The notes under the pieces: generated by a model
What the model saw: only the letters and a program-made list of their open reading frames with translations
Told to the model about the DNA's origin: nothing
The model's database searches: none
NCBI RefSeq assembly: GCF_017916325.1
Contig: NC_090150.1
Span: 391,436-455,435, forward strand
Source of the DNA: Leishmania martiniquensis
Lineage: Eukaryota > Euglenozoa > Kinetoplastea > Trypanosomatida > Trypanosomatidae
Length of the DNA stretch: 64,000 bases
Direction of reading: 5' to 3'
Translations under genes and position numbers: made by a program
Part shown: one piece after another, positions 10,601 to 19,464 of the stretch
How the letters are laid out: every line of letters starts with the position of its first letter
How positions within the stretch are numbered: position 1 is the first letter of the stretch

Positions 10601-11002
10601 GCCGCAATGCAGGATGGAGCAGCCGACACTCGAGGTGCTGAAACAAAGCACCTTGTCAGGGTACTCGGGTGGGGCAAGCGCCACGGACGGTATTCCAGCG
10701 CCGCCGCCATTCGCCTTGCGACTGCCGCTGCTGGGGACTGTGACGTCGGCGGCGGTGCCCAGCCGAAGCTGAGCCTGCCGTGCCGCATCCATCTCTACGA
10801 ACCACGAGAGCGCGTCTGTCCAAGCGGTGTAGAGGCATACCTCGCCGGAGCTGAGGCCGACAACGTATATGGGCTCTATTGGGTGCAGTCCGACACTGGT
10901 GATGAAGGCGTTGGCGGAAGCAGTGGCGCGAATCGGCATTCGTGAGGGGCGCGCCGGTGCGGACGGTGAGGATGCTGCGGAGACGACCATGTCTGCACTC
11001 AT
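4697..11002 (-). CDS. Large hypothetical protein with possible N-terminal beta-propeller (2101 aa)
   Basis: Not recognised as a named family. The first 60 residues look like the opening blade of a WD40-type propeller: a strand-loop-strand pattern FITSVGLHPIEPIYVVG followed by SSGEVCLYTA. Further beta-rich segments such as FSTSSVGCSILHCGF and LLYAITSANEVYVADV recur through about residue 550. The middle and C-terminal parts mix beta and helical segments with disordered Ser, Ala, Gly and Gln runs. An ordered block near residue 1840 contains the motifs SVYFLEESPADQQRHRLY and AQWRNLYGTFAYP. The C-terminus ends VPTQQEFFTLFAADD. No transmembrane segment or catalytic motif is evident. The ATG at 11000-11002 is used; a second in-frame ATG lies four codons in. 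Large propeller-plus-helix proteins of this kind occur among nuclear pore, vesicle coat, flagellar transport and RNA polymerase I factors; I cannot choose between them. Confidence 0.75.
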   Translation of the reverse strand: MSADMVVSAASSPSAPARPSRMPIRATASANAFITSVGLHPIEPIYVVGLSSGEVCLYTAWTDALSWFVEMDAARQAQLRLGTAADVTVPSSGSRKANGGGAGIPSVALAPPEYPDKVLCFSTSSVGCSILHCGFLRGREEDLEREVVQRLQPSLSSSSSVARHLLYAITSANEVYVADVKSEVILLHWAGGGSVSGSGRASSASSISPLNSQFIVTQAEAYGALMFLTVARRCAVKAVTEQVARRDCPVLCAGGGPERNMYQRCNEPAVYVLHFGYTNPLAAPTSKGLIAGGGAYLIKAAPMGKPHYSGKASSAMSAAAGALSIRAHPFAPLLLLLLNQSEVQVYAIDGDGGKVTPKRARLIFAAAAPSSSSSSGGGGGGGSFSAPSPAPFPPAEVEQQQQQAVLDAQFVPSAAVLVPFHGAGNSSWSSSSARKWICRNVQVLLVTPTRLRLLCTRAAATAASVSSTDDGEVIAVDRAFYTAPLTAAVTPSATRPAPPVTFIRAWTWLGSPDSIFALQSDRVLVELSCNDFISASMDVPSVRSRRLLPPRTVARLASDTSGEVADGVVGLENWWLAPPAPPLVHSGTSATAADRVDVAGLPCVQWPDVLPLWGRSAVLSGVFAPRLPTSLSEEPHTLVFSRLTGLARPLPIRGSPTADGEEALDEDGTSAGNDVVHVSLMADTDTISSGCICVRLCLTPQPSLTSSSAATLPGMLPPRAQETVNVSVARLMCEFASPALCRLEHGFYFVGSRSESAYADYPFLIAGLLYLDSVVEEADGECDARPAHLRAAMVCLPADSHALRRLYELGRRSADSNGLDGIADVTVTPSSELKHALLRTVRQTQIEPLPIPHFDFEICGSSSTALPKQLLSCAFQLSNDGVAPCVWGLWAPLTEVPSRSSSESETAAPPPQQQPVQLVMQTYYVAADTQRLRWRPPELVDVNDVLVANPSQVFALSSVFSSAAAGAASESTAARAAAVPPTYKSVEDALLDMDPAVVARLFLYYADRKVLVLATVETSSSSSGGGGSAEMSGITDATYNFASRTNNGRARGGKPFTGGQRGAAGEDRQSLRLVPHAAAEMNGWKADNNVESLSCSLLTSVQLSVVMVNDHDEPALQVAVVSRRFGVALATFPLVGRRGVARVSASLLPVKVHLYRRWDELLCLTAAGNVQATEGEGVRRNASRVASLGLEEAYHSALLRRYRAWVDTVAHPGSTYVSVPLVLWAWSPAWPGVDEGRDAQGTSAAAAASPVLLLQRGCTLYVLHVSGTAVQMCASLVHCSPLRAAPRESPAAASGESGLYLQHGAYLGLAARNRLLKQLQLQYARYSGPTIALQSAAAGKSKWFKKFLRQAQSDTAARFRLKERPQLMEWLQRVYAPASSDLAYEPPSPSSSGSSKSTQMSAALEQLTGAGITHIGDVLDVDVTHSLRLATLTVEALAVSRGIQQHILSARALTASLQQSLQHITAVLECNRRESDEEGVDDAVACGRTLWGSWATARALAQLPLACVTRVLSREAVQAAASVAAPSTARCEAVLDSSQRRRAAAVRRWWWLVMRSSSLVTTVNKAQADEAQRELSRILDVIPIASALLQPVPMAANAPPPPTVYGEGHGEADAVDAVAQALLLCSPQLMPQSVTQLLQRGGGGGKASTPPQQQQKRLRAAVGAALEALGADGCVADADGASPFTSLLSTVRVDGAYWTHAVYYKNLLGHLRHLASQEAAAEAPVRELATQCVESADADVESSVAAVLEVVSKTVAVLLGAAAGVPVASRLRMETAVTQSRGKRQQLQQHRSGSPRRAASRSAGVSDESRWEESVYFLEESPADQQRHRLYKAQWRNLYGTFAYPTCYFFRSALKGRSAAPSKSTAVVAAAPLRYTAADLPYQLLFHSRTATAMQRTRAPCADTNVPSAAADASELDGRQGRVRKVLLTEPPVASDGAAAPPPTMELVPVSSTPMSTLRRDASEQGGRAPQQSTPLTLRAAIAKEEAALHKTYFDAFAAADEEEAEAGTPEQLLPPKGVGCDLSNGTLLQQFRAQLKEGEAEETASASATQRSEQQEEVRQRVPGPSAFAPSAVRASTTSVDLYGSVPTQQEFFTLFAADD
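7921..7950 (-). repeat. In-frame Ser/Gly triplet run
   Basis: A run of GCC then GCT units on the plus strand encodes SSSSSGGGG within the 2101-residue protein. It is a trinucleotide microsatellite in frame, so length changes by slippage would not break the gene. Confidence 0.8.
9794..9893 (-). repeat. In-frame Gln, Ser and Gly triplet runs
   Basis: Two close triplet repeats: five CTG units (9794-9808) encoding a short poly-Gln, and a mixed run at about 9855-9893 encoding six Ser then eight Gly. Both lie in the probable linker after the N-terminal propeller-like region of the 2101-residue protein. Confidence 0.8.
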
Positions 11003-11994
11003 ATACTCCGATGCGTGTATGTTTGTGCCAGTGCCAGTGCCAGTGGAAGTAACACACTTACAAATTGGAGGAACAGAGAGGGAGCGGGGCCGTGATGCTC
11101 CTTGCGTCGGGTGGATGTGGCAGCGGCTGGCCTCAAGGAGGGGTTGAGTAGGGCGAGTCGCAGAGGCGACGGTACGTGGGCGTCTGGCACTGAGGCTCCC
11201 CCTCCCCGCACCTCAGACGTGAACAGCTGCAGAGGCGATTTCCTCACTGGGGCACACTGACAGCCGCCCAACACACACGCGCATAGATCTAAAGACGTTT
11301 TTATGGAAGACAGAAATGCAGAGGAGCACAGAAAGCAGCGGCCGAGTGAGAGCGATCGGACAACCAGAGAGCCATCTTCAATGGCAGTGCGGCGAAGCCG
11401 AGACAGGAGACACGAGTCACCGGGAGATGGCGACGGATCTAGTCCTGCACACACCTCCTCCTCCTCTTCTCATCGTTATCCATCGACGACGAGCTCAGAC
11501 ACCTTGGCCGTCAGGCGCCCCCCTCCCCATCCCCGTGTGGTAAGGGGTGGCCCGCAGCAGCGACGAGGACGCAGCTTCGCATCAGATCAGCGCGGCCTCC
11601 ATCGCCCGAGGTACACCCATGACGCCTCCCTGTCACACACATATACATGAATATATATATATATGTGTGTAAACTTGACGCACAGCATAAGTTTTGACTT
11701 TCCACGCAGTGCCGCGGTGCCCTTGTCTTGTGCTGCTCATACATTCATTAGGTGTGTATATGTCTCAGAGAGGGTCACAGTCGCCCGTAAAGCGCGCTCC
11801 CACCCGTACAATACGCGACGCCATCGCCGCCAGATCATGCGGATAGAGCTTACAGACACACACACAGTCCATTCCCAGAACGCACAGAAGCGCGAACAGC
11901 ATCACCCATCATCAGCATAACAAAGAGGTGTGTGTGTGTAGAGATCCTCGTCTTCAGCTTCTTGACTACCCAATACGCTGAGCTGTACGTGCTC
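11003..11994. other. Intergenic region with hexamer and AT repeats
   Basis: About 1 kb. Three perfect GTGCCA units (11025-11042) lie about 25-40 bases upstream of the 2101-residue start codon, so they would fall in its 5' UTR if splicing occurs further upstream. An AT dinucleotide run at about 11650-11664 continues into GT (11663-11670), and a short GT run occurs at 11929-11938. No supportable gene was seen. Confidence 0.6.
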
Positions 11995-14900
11995 TCACGA
12001 AGGTCGAGCTGACAGCGAGGACAGACTGAGGTCCTGCGTCAGGGATGTCTGTCCTCGATAGCGATCGGCGGCGCTACTGTCGCCACCGCCGCCGCGACGC
12101 CGCCGCGACGTTGATGCCGACAGCCCTTGCGCCAGAGCCTCCCTGGCAGCTAGCTTCTCCGCGTCGCACTGCAGCAGCGCCTTTTCCAGCTCCTCTACCT
12201 TGCTGATGAGAAGGTTGTTGTCGGTCCAGAAGTGGTCCCGCTGCGCCACAGAAGCCGTCAAGGACTCTTGCACAGCGCTGAGGTCGCGCTTTGTGTCTGC
12301 CAGTTCTGACACCACCTGCGCGTGTTGCCGCTCCAGGCTGAGCCGCTTCGACTTCTCCTCATCCCGTTCGCTTTCTAGACTTGTAATCATCGAACTCTGC
12401 GCCGCGCACTCCTCCGCTGTAGATGTTAGCTGCGCCGTCGTACGCTCCAGCACCGCCTGTGCCGCATCTGCGGCTTTCGCCTGCTCCTGAGCTGTGACAG
12501 CGAGCGCGTCCTTCTCCGCCTGGAGCTGCGCTATCGAGCTTTGAAGGGCGCTCTGTCGGGCCTGCATCTCGGCCAGCTGTTCCTCGAAGCTTAAGCAGGA
12601 AGAGAGGCCGTACCGGCGCGCTGTCAGACTCACCGGGTCCGTGCTCAGTACCTCCAGCTGCTTGCGCAAATCTGTCTCACGCCGCTTCCATGAAGACTCA
12701 GCGGCGTGCAGGACGGCGATGTCCTTCGCCTGCGCTTCGACGCGTGCGTTGAGGTAGCGCACCCGCTGACGCAGAGCGGCGAGAGGGGCCTCGTCGACGT
12801 TAAAGAGCGCCGCCATGCGGGCCGCGGCATCCGCCACCTCTTCTGGGCCGCGCTGCTCCGCATCACCGCCGCTGTCGGCCTCTTGTAGCGCCGCGAGTCG
12901 TGTGAGCGCGTCCTGCAGGCGCACCTCTGCCGCCTGACGATCTTGCACCGCTTCCCGTACGCTGGACTCGCGCTGCTGCAGCTCTTCGCGGATGTGAGCG
13001 AGGTCCTGCCGCATCTCTGTCAGCTCTGATTGCAGGCGCGCCGTCGTCTCAGACAAGCGATGTATCAGCTGCACATTCGCGTGTAGCACGCTGTCGTCGG
13101 GGTAGAGCCGGCAGAGCAGCTGCTGCACATCGTCGCGCATCAACATCTGCGCCTTGAGCTCCTCGATCGTGGAGTCCTTATGGCGAAGCTGCTCGAGCTG
13201 ATGGCTCACCTCTCTCCGCGCGAGGGCGATAGATTCCTCAAGGCCGGCCGCGTACTGTTTCAGATCCCTTAGTTGCTCTTGCAGCTGCCTGCAACGGGAC
13301 TCCTCGGTGAGCAGGCGCTGCTCCCGCTTGCGCATCGCATCCTCTAGCGTGCTATGCTGACGCTGCGTCTCTCGTTGCTGTGTCTCCAACTGCTGCTTTA
13401 GGTCCTCCACCTGCTCCTGTAGCGCAAGGTGCATTGCCTTAGCGTCGCGCAGCGCCGTCTCCCGCTCCGCGAGGGCCGCAGTGGCCCCTTCCAGCTCGGC
13501 CACCGCCGCCTGGTACTCCTCTCGGGTGAGCATTTCGCCCATACGCTTCTCATGCCGCGCGGCCGCGGCTGCAGCGTCGTCGCGGGCCGCCTCCAGAAGC
13601 CACATGCGCTCCAGCAGCGCCGCGTGCTTCGCCTTCTCCGCGTCGAGTTCCTCCTGCGCGGCCCGATGGCTTGCTTGGCTCAGGGCAAGGTGCTGCTGGA
13701 GCTCGCGGAAGATGTCCAGCTTCAACACCTCGTCGTCCATCTCGTCGTCGCTGTCACCGTCATCGTCGTCTTGGCAGTGTCGATGGCGGTGGCTGCGCTG
13801 GGGGCGGTTGCTGCCACTCTCTGCGCTACTGGCCCGGTCGCAGCCATCATCGCCGCGGCGCTCGTCGTCAGCGTTAATTGTGCTGGCTGCGGGCAACGCC
13901 ATAGGAGGCATCGGCGGCGTCCGACGGACAGGCGAGCCAGGCTTTGGGGAAAGACGGAAGCCGATCCCCGCGTTGCCCTGTGAGCTTTCGTAGTCGAGCG
14001 GGGAGGGGTGGCTGAGCCCACCAGCGCTGGGATCGGCACCGACAGCCGCCACCAAGCTCATGCTTGCGTGTCGCAGCTGCAAGGACTTGATGAGGCGCCG
14101 CTTACGCTCCAGCTTCAGCAGCAGACGCGCCAAGCGCTCCTCCTCCTGGTGCTGTCGCAACTCTCTGCGTGCCTGCGCGGCCTGATAGACATGCAGAAGG
14201 GTTTCGTCCTTCCTCGCGGCCGTGTGCAGCAGCGCGCGGAGCTGCTGGAGGAGAGCGACCTGCTCCTCAGAGCGGAACTCATAGAGGCCGTCTCTTCGCG
14301 AGTGTCCTTCGGCGGCGACGACTACACTGCCCACGGAACCACTACTGGTGTTCATTGCATCGCCCTCTTGCAGGACTCGCTGACGCGACAGCCACGGCGC
14401 GCCGGTGGTGGCATCGTCATGCGGCGCCGAGTCGGATGAGGTGAGCGCCGCGTGCGAGGTCTGCAACGCCGCGAGAAGCGTCTGCTGCACCTCTGTCCAT
14501 GTACTCTTGACGGTTGCCTGCATGTCTCGATGCTGATCTGCAGCCGTCAGTGCAACCTCCGCCAGCGCGGCGGACTGCCGGACGCAAAGGTGCAAGAGGC
14601 TGCTGAGACACGCGGCTATGGCTCTCGAGGAGGTGTTCGCGGAAGACGTGAGCGCCTCCGTCGCGGCATCAGCGGCCACGTCAATGTCGACGATGCCGCC
14701 GCCATCTGCGCGCGCCTGCTGCACCGCGTTGTCTGTGGCGCGCTGAGCCGCCAGCGCCTTGAGCAGCGCTCTCGACACCTCGGTGTCAACGGAGGTGAGC
14801 CGCACGTCACGCCGGCGCACCATCGCATCAATCATGCTGGCGACCGCGTCGCTAGCATCCTTGGTGAGCCACGACGCCGTCGCCGATGCTGCAGCGGAGG

Positions 14901-17900
14901 CAGCTCTCGCACCGTCAGTGGCCTGCAGCTGTTGGGCTTGATTCTCGCTTTGGCCGCCGCTAACATGGAGGCCGCCCTCGACGTCCCCTGCCTCCCGAGC
15001 CCCATCGCCCTCACCACCCTCGCGAGCACGCTTGCGCGAGGGCAACGCATCCTCTTCCAGCAACAGTGCCGCGGTTGTGGAGGTGAGCGTTGCCGGCACC
15101 CCATCGAGCATGACACCGGTGCCACTGCTTGGTCGCGCGGTTGGGGGGTCTCCAGCAGAGCCAGCTGTGGCTCCACACGCTGGGCCCTTTTCGTCCCACT
15201 GGGGAGCAGAGGGAGCCCCTCGATGCTGCTGCAGCTGCCGCTCCGCCGCTTCCGCACGCTGAGTTGCTTCGTACAGCTGCTTCACGAGTTCCTGGTTGCG
15301 CAAAAGAAGCTCAGAGACGGAGTTGATGCTGAATCGATCGAGGCTCTCCCCCTCATTCAGCGTGTCCAGGAGACGCAGCAGGTTCGGGTCGCGACTCACA
15401 TCGTCGATACTGTGCACGTGTGGCGTCGATGGTGACGCCGCGGTCGCTAGTGTACACACTTCCACATCACCCCCTGCTCCGGCGAGCGGCACTGTCACCT
15501 CCTCCGAACCCACCTGACGCGTCACCGTCCCGCGCGCTACATCGACGGCTGAAAACGCCGCCGGATGCCCAAGCGCACACCCGCTGAGATGATGGCTGGC
15601 TGGCAGACGAGGACACCACACGTGCTCGACCTCAAGTGTGGCGCTGCCTAGCTGGCGCAGTGAGATGTGCCGCTGTCGACGCGTAGGCTGAAGGGGCATG
15701 CTGCTGCTCAGCTGAGGTGCCGCCAGGTGTGAAGCGGCGTAGGTGCTTAGCCGCTGTTGCACACCTTCCTCCACTTCCATTGACGAGGACATCTGTGAAG
15801 CGCCCGTGGATGCGAGGGTCGATGACGGAGGCCGCCGATGTTTCTGCGGGCCGTTGAGGGGCGCTGTATCGAGCCGGTTCTCCGACGCCTCGTTGGCGGC
15901 GTTGGAAGGCGACGAGGGCCACATCGCGCTCAGCCACGCGTTGCGCCGCGCCGCCTGCGACGGCAAAGCCAACCGCGGCGCGTTGGACGGGCCCGGGAAG
16001 GTCGAGGACGATGACCGCGACGTCGCGGATGTACTCCAAGACCTCGTTCCTTTCTCTGCGCCCAACTCGTTCGGCTGCGTCTTCCGCTGCAGCCCGGGCG
16101 ATACGGTCTGCATGGCTTGCAGCTGCCGGTTGGCGCGGCACGCGCGCTCGACCTTGACCAGCAGAGACGCCACCTGCTGGGACAGGACGCTGTTGCGGTA
16201 GACCATAGACTGCAGGTCTGCCCGCAGCAGGGCCCCTTCGTTCTTCAGCTCCGCCGCGTAGGCGACGCTCGCGTCTCGCTCCTTCAGCAGAGAGTGAAGC
16301 TGCGCCTCGGCGCTGGCGAGCTGCTCACGCAGCTGGCGACTGTTGGCTGCAACGGCGGCCTGCTCCTCGAGCTCACGTAACGCCATGTCCCACTGCGGCC
16401 CCTTTCGAAGCCGATCCTCGACCACCGCTGCCGCTTCTGCCGCGGTGCCTGTTGCCGAAGGCCCTTCTTCTGCGCTGCCCTCTGCGAGGCCGTGCGGCTG
16501 CGACTGTGTAAGCTCACGCCGCTCCACAAGCGCCTCCATCATTTCCACCTCCTCCATGTACTTGGCGAGCTGCAGCCGCATGAGAGCACATTGGTGCTCT
16601 GCCTCCTTTCTCGCCTGCACAAGGGTGCGGTGCTCCGCCAGATCCACTGTTGTCGTCTGAAGCCGTTCTACCTCCTGCCGCAGCTGCACGGCTTCACGCG
16701 TGGCGGCGAGTAGCTTGCCTCGCAAGGCCGCCATACTCTTCTGCCACTGCGCGCGCTCCATACGAAGCAGCTCGAGGGTACCGCGCTGGTTGAGGTACGC
16801 GGCGACGAGCTCTTCCACAGACGACGCTGCACCGTCACCCGAGTCCTCTTCCCCGCTGAAGCGGTGCTCGTCGACCGACGACGGACGCCGCGATGACAAG
16901 GGTGACGGTGGCGTTGTGGCCTCTGCGGAGGTCTCTTTGCGATCGAAGCTGTCCACCGTAGCCGAGCGAAAGATCTGCCGCAGATCCACGCGCAGCACGC
17001 GCTGCAAGTCGCGCAGCACCGAGTCTTCGAGGTCCCTCCGCATCGACTGCATTTGTTTCGCCTGACCGGCAAGCTGGCGATCGAGTAGGCGGTTCTGCGC
17101 CATCAGGGAGCGCGCGCGTGACTCATGCTCCCGCACGGTGTCCTGCAGCGTGCGCTCTACTGCCAGGGCCGCATCGTCGATGAGCTCCTCCACCAGTTTC
17201 GAGTGCAGGGAGGTGCTGAATAGCTGCAGGGCGGCGCTGGCGCGCTCCTCGGATGCCCAGACACTGCTCGCAACCATTTCGGACGTGATCGAGGCGGCGC
17301 GGGCCGCCGCTTCTTCGTCAGAGACGTCGCCAGCTTCGACGCAAACGCCTTGCCGCCGCACCGCTTCGCTATCGGCTGGGCTGTCAGCAGCGTCGCTTTC
17401 CACCGCTTCGCAACAGTCGTGCACCACCTCCGGCTCTCCAGATGCGTCCGCCACGGGCGGCACATCCTCGCCAGCGCGGAGGCATTCGTGCTGCGAGGGG
17501 ACGACAGTGGGTGCGCTTGAAGAGCCGTCGGTCGTCGCCTGCTCGTTGTCCACAGCGTGGCTGCCGTCCGCGTCGCCCACGCACCCGTGCCGCCTTGCCG
17601 CGTCGGCCACCACGTTCTCGCCTGGATTACTGTCCTCTGAGACCGAATCAAGAGAGGAGTCGCGCTGGCTGACGTCTTCCTCGTCCATGCGCTGCGACGC
17701 CGACGCTGATGCCAGCGACGGTGATGACGATGACGGCAGGCTCGGAAGCCAATCGGGGACCATCAGCGGGGCATCCAACGACTCACCCGAGGTACCTCGC
17801 GCACTACCTGAGTTGCTCTTGCTCCCGTGGCCGTACTCATCCGCGCCGCTGGCGTAGTCGCCACTGCTATGCTGCCCATCGTCGTCCAGATCCTCCTCCG

Positions 17901-18138
17901 CCCCTGCAGGGAAGGGGTTAGACGAGTCACTGTCAGGCCTCCCCTCATTGTCCGCGCGGTTGCCGCCGACAGATCCGCGCTGTGACTCTCTGGCTCCCGA
18001 CGATGATGAGGGGGTGAGGTACGGGGGTGACGATGCCGTCTGCGCCGGCGGCGTGGGAGGCAATGACTGTGACGCACGGGCGAGCGCGTCGCTGTCGCTG
18101 CTGCGCGTCTCAGGCGAAGCGTCGTGCCCGCTTGACAT
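11995..18138 (-). CDS. Giant coiled-coil protein (2047 aa), probably cytoskeletal
   Basis: Long coiled-coil protein. The open frame starts earlier at a GTG, but the first 52 codons are Arg/Pro-rich and look like UTR. I use the ATG at 18136-18138 (MSSGHDASPETRSSDSD). Residues 1-300 are acidic and Ser-rich (phospho-acceptor type). Heptad-rich helices follow at about 310-420 and 460-650; a disordered, partly charged block runs from about 650 to 1300, including a very acidic patch (DDDDGDSDDEMDDE) near residue 1465; a second long coiled coil runs from about 1480 to 2010. The tail is basic (SRRRRGGGG) then Ser-rich. No motor, kinase or membrane segment is visible. Proteins of this architecture in trypanosomatids commonly belong to the flagellum attachment zone, basal body or nuclear lamina-like structures, but this gene cannot be assigned to one by eye. 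Confidence 0.8.
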   Translation of the reverse strand: MSSGHDASPETRSSDSDALARASQSLPPTPPAQTASSPPYLTPSSSSGARESQRGSVGGNRADNEGRPDSDSSNPFPAGAEEDLDDDGQHSSGDYASGADEYGHGSKSNSGSARGTSGESLDAPLMVPDWLPSLPSSSSPSLASASASQRMDEEDVSQRDSSLDSVSEDSNPGENVVADAARRHGCVGDADGSHAVDNEQATTDGSSSAPTVVPSQHECLRAGEDVPPVADASGEPEVVHDCCEAVESDAADSPADSEAVRRQGVCVEAGDVSDEEAAARAASITSEMVASSVWASEERASAALQLFSTSLHSKLVEELIDDAALAVERTLQDTVREHESRARSLMAQNRLLDRQLAGQAKQMQSMRRDLEDSVLRDLQRVLRVDLRQIFRSATVDSFDRKETSAEATTPPSPLSSRRPSSVDEHRFSGEEDSGDGAASSVEELVAAYLNQRGTLELLRMERAQWQKSMAALRGKLLAATREAVQLRQEVERLQTTTVDLAEHRTLVQARKEAEHQCALMRLQLAKYMEEVEMMEALVERRELTQSQPHGLAEGSAEEGPSATGTAAEAAAVVEDRLRKGPQWDMALRELEEQAAVAANSRQLREQLASAEAQLHSLLKERDASVAYAAELKNEGALLRADLQSMVYRNSVLSQQVASLLVKVERACRANRQLQAMQTVSPGLQRKTQPNELGAEKGTRSWSTSATSRSSSSTFPGPSNAPRLALPSQAARRNAWLSAMWPSSPSNAANEASENRLDTAPLNGPQKHRRPPSSTLASTGASQMSSSMEVEEGVQQRLSTYAASHLAAPQLSSSMPLQPTRRQRHISLRQLGSATLEVEHVWCPRLPASHHLSGCALGHPAAFSAVDVARGTVTRQVGSEEVTVPLAGAGGDVEVCTLATAASPSTPHVHSIDDVSRDPNLLRLLDTLNEGESLDRFSINSVSELLLRNQELVKQLYEATQRAEAAERQLQQHRGAPSAPQWDEKGPACGATAGSAGDPPTARPSSGTGVMLDGVPATLTSTTAALLLEEDALPSRKRAREGGEGDGAREAGDVEGGLHVSGGQSENQAQQLQATDGARAASAAASATASWLTKDASDAVASMIDAMVRRRDVRLTSVDTEVSRALLKALAAQRATDNAVQQARADGGGIVDIDVAADAATEALTSSANTSSRAIAACLSSLLHLCVRQSAALAEVALTAADQHRDMQATVKSTWTEVQQTLLAALQTSHAALTSSDSAPHDDATTGAPWLSRQRVLQEGDAMNTSSGSVGSVVVAAEGHSRRDGLYEFRSEEQVALLQQLRALLHTAARKDETLLHVYQAAQARRELRQHQEEERLARLLLKLERKRRLIKSLQLRHASMSLVAAVGADPSAGGLSHPSPLDYESSQGNAGIGFRLSPKPGSPVRRTPPMPPMALPAASTINADDERRGDDGCDRASSAESGSNRPQRSHRHRHCQDDDDGDSDDEMDDEVLKLDIFRELQQHLALSQASHRAAQEELDAEKAKHAALLERMWLLEAARDDAAAAAARHEKRMGEMLTREEYQAAVAELEGATAALAERETALRDAKAMHLALQEQVEDLKQQLETQQRETQRQHSTLEDAMRKREQRLLTEESRCRQLQEQLRDLKQYAAGLEESIALARREVSHQLEQLRHKDSTIEELKAQMLMRDDVQQLLCRLYPDDSVLHANVQLIHRLSETTARLQSELTEMRQDLAHIREELQQRESSVREAVQDRQAAEVRLQDALTRLAALQEADSGGDAEQRGPEEVADAAARMAALFNVDEAPLAALRQRVRYLNARVEAQAKDIAVLHAAESSWKRRETDLRKQLEVLSTDPVSLTARRYGLSSCLSFEEQLAEMQARQSALQSSIAQLQAEKDALAVTAQEQAKAADAAQAVLERTTAQLTSTAEECAAQSSMITSLESERDEEKSKRLSLERQHAQVVSELADTKRDLSAVQESLTASVAQRDHFWTDNNLLISKVEELEKALLQCDAEKLAAREALAQGLSASTSRRRRGGGGDSSAADRYRGQTSLTQDLSLSSLSARPS

Positions 18139-19464
18139 GATGGAGGGATGGGGGGGACTTTGCGGTCGTCTTTGGGCGGGTATCGGACGGAGATGACGGC
18201 GTCCAACGTCACCTGTAGGCTGAGGGCGGCGTTGGGGGGGAGTTCGATCCCACCGCCTCTGCTCTGGACACAACGAAAAGGGGATCAGAAGCACCGAAAG
18301 CCAAGGCGAACGCTCACGTTAGCGCTTCACCTTTGGTCTCCAACGATGTCTGTCTGTGTGCGGATTGGATTCGGTGCCTGTCTGCTGCCTTCTCCAACGT
18401 TGACCGCCGAGGATGGTGCTGGAGGTTGCGTGTGCGTGTGGAGGAGGAGGGGGGAAGGGAGGGAGGGAGCGACACACTGTGTATGCGCCGATGGTAGAGG
18501 AAGAGAGGGCAAATTTCGGTCGACAAAAGCAGCTGCTGAGCGTGTGTGTGTCAGCCACCGGGAGACGAGGATGGGGAGGGCGACGAAATGGAGAGGATTG
18601 GTGGCGACGAGGGGGACGCAAGTCCACCCGGTAAAGCTTTATAGTGCTCTGGTGAGGCGCAGCTGCATCGCCACCACACAGGCTGGTCGCACACGCGCGT
18701 AATGCCTCCCGAATGAATTGGCATGTTCCAGCAAGAGCAGTAGCCGGAGTGAGGAGGGGGAGAGAAGTGGTAGCGGCGCGTAGGTTCACACATACACACA
18801 CGCTCACTGAATCATGCAGCTTCCTCCTCCGCACTCGCTAGCCTACCCTTCGTTGACCCGGCGAGAGAGGAGCTGACTGATATGATTAGGAGAGAGGCCG
18901 ATGGCCAAAGAGGAGTCACGCCGCGTTCAAAATAGACACGCAACAACAAGCTGGTGACGGTGGGCGTGGCCGTGCAGGTCAATGATGGTGTAAGTGTGTG
19001 TGTGCGAGGGGGAGGGGACGGGGAGTAGAGCGGTTGGATGCTCAGCGCTGCTGGGGACACTCTTGGCCCCCATCCCCCCTCCTCCTCCCTCTTCTTCCGT
19101 GGTGCCTTACGTGTGCATTAAAGAATCCGAGACATGAAAAAGCCTTTAGACGACACATACACGCACTCACACTTCTATGCAGCACACACCCTCCCACCCC
19201 CTCCCTCACTCATTGCCACTCTCTGTCGCAGAGGGCGAGTCCGACGATGGTGATGATGCGGAAGAGTTGATGCGGTGCGTAAAAGTGGGACTAAAAGGCA
19301 GGGGGCCGCCAAGACCAAGACCCCCTTTGGCCGCGCCGTGATGCCACACAGGGCAAGAGCGAGTGAGTGAGGGGGAGGGTGGCGGTAGAGGGCAGCCGGA
19401 GCGCCATGCCGGTCTTTCCTTCCCAACCGCTTCATCCCTTCCTCTCCATCAGCTCATCTCCCGC
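18139..19464. other. Long intergenic region, no gene seen
   Basis: About 1.3 kb forming the PEX16-like 3' UTR and the 5' UTR of the coiled-coil gene. It contains a G-rich purine tract at 18441-18470 (polypyrimidine in the transcript), CA repeats at 18791-18803, and a GT run at 18990-19002. Open frames on both strands here are Pro/Ser/Thr/His-rich translations of repeats and are rejected as genes. Confidence 0.55.

Noticed and set aside
14452..15435. 327-codon plus-strand open frame inside the coiled-coil gene
   Set aside because: Antisense of a coiled-coil coding sequence; no independent evidence.
18139..18294. 52-codon N-terminal extension of the coiled-coil protein
   Set aside because: Opens at GTG, is Arg/Pro-rich and UTR-like; the first ATG is at 18138.
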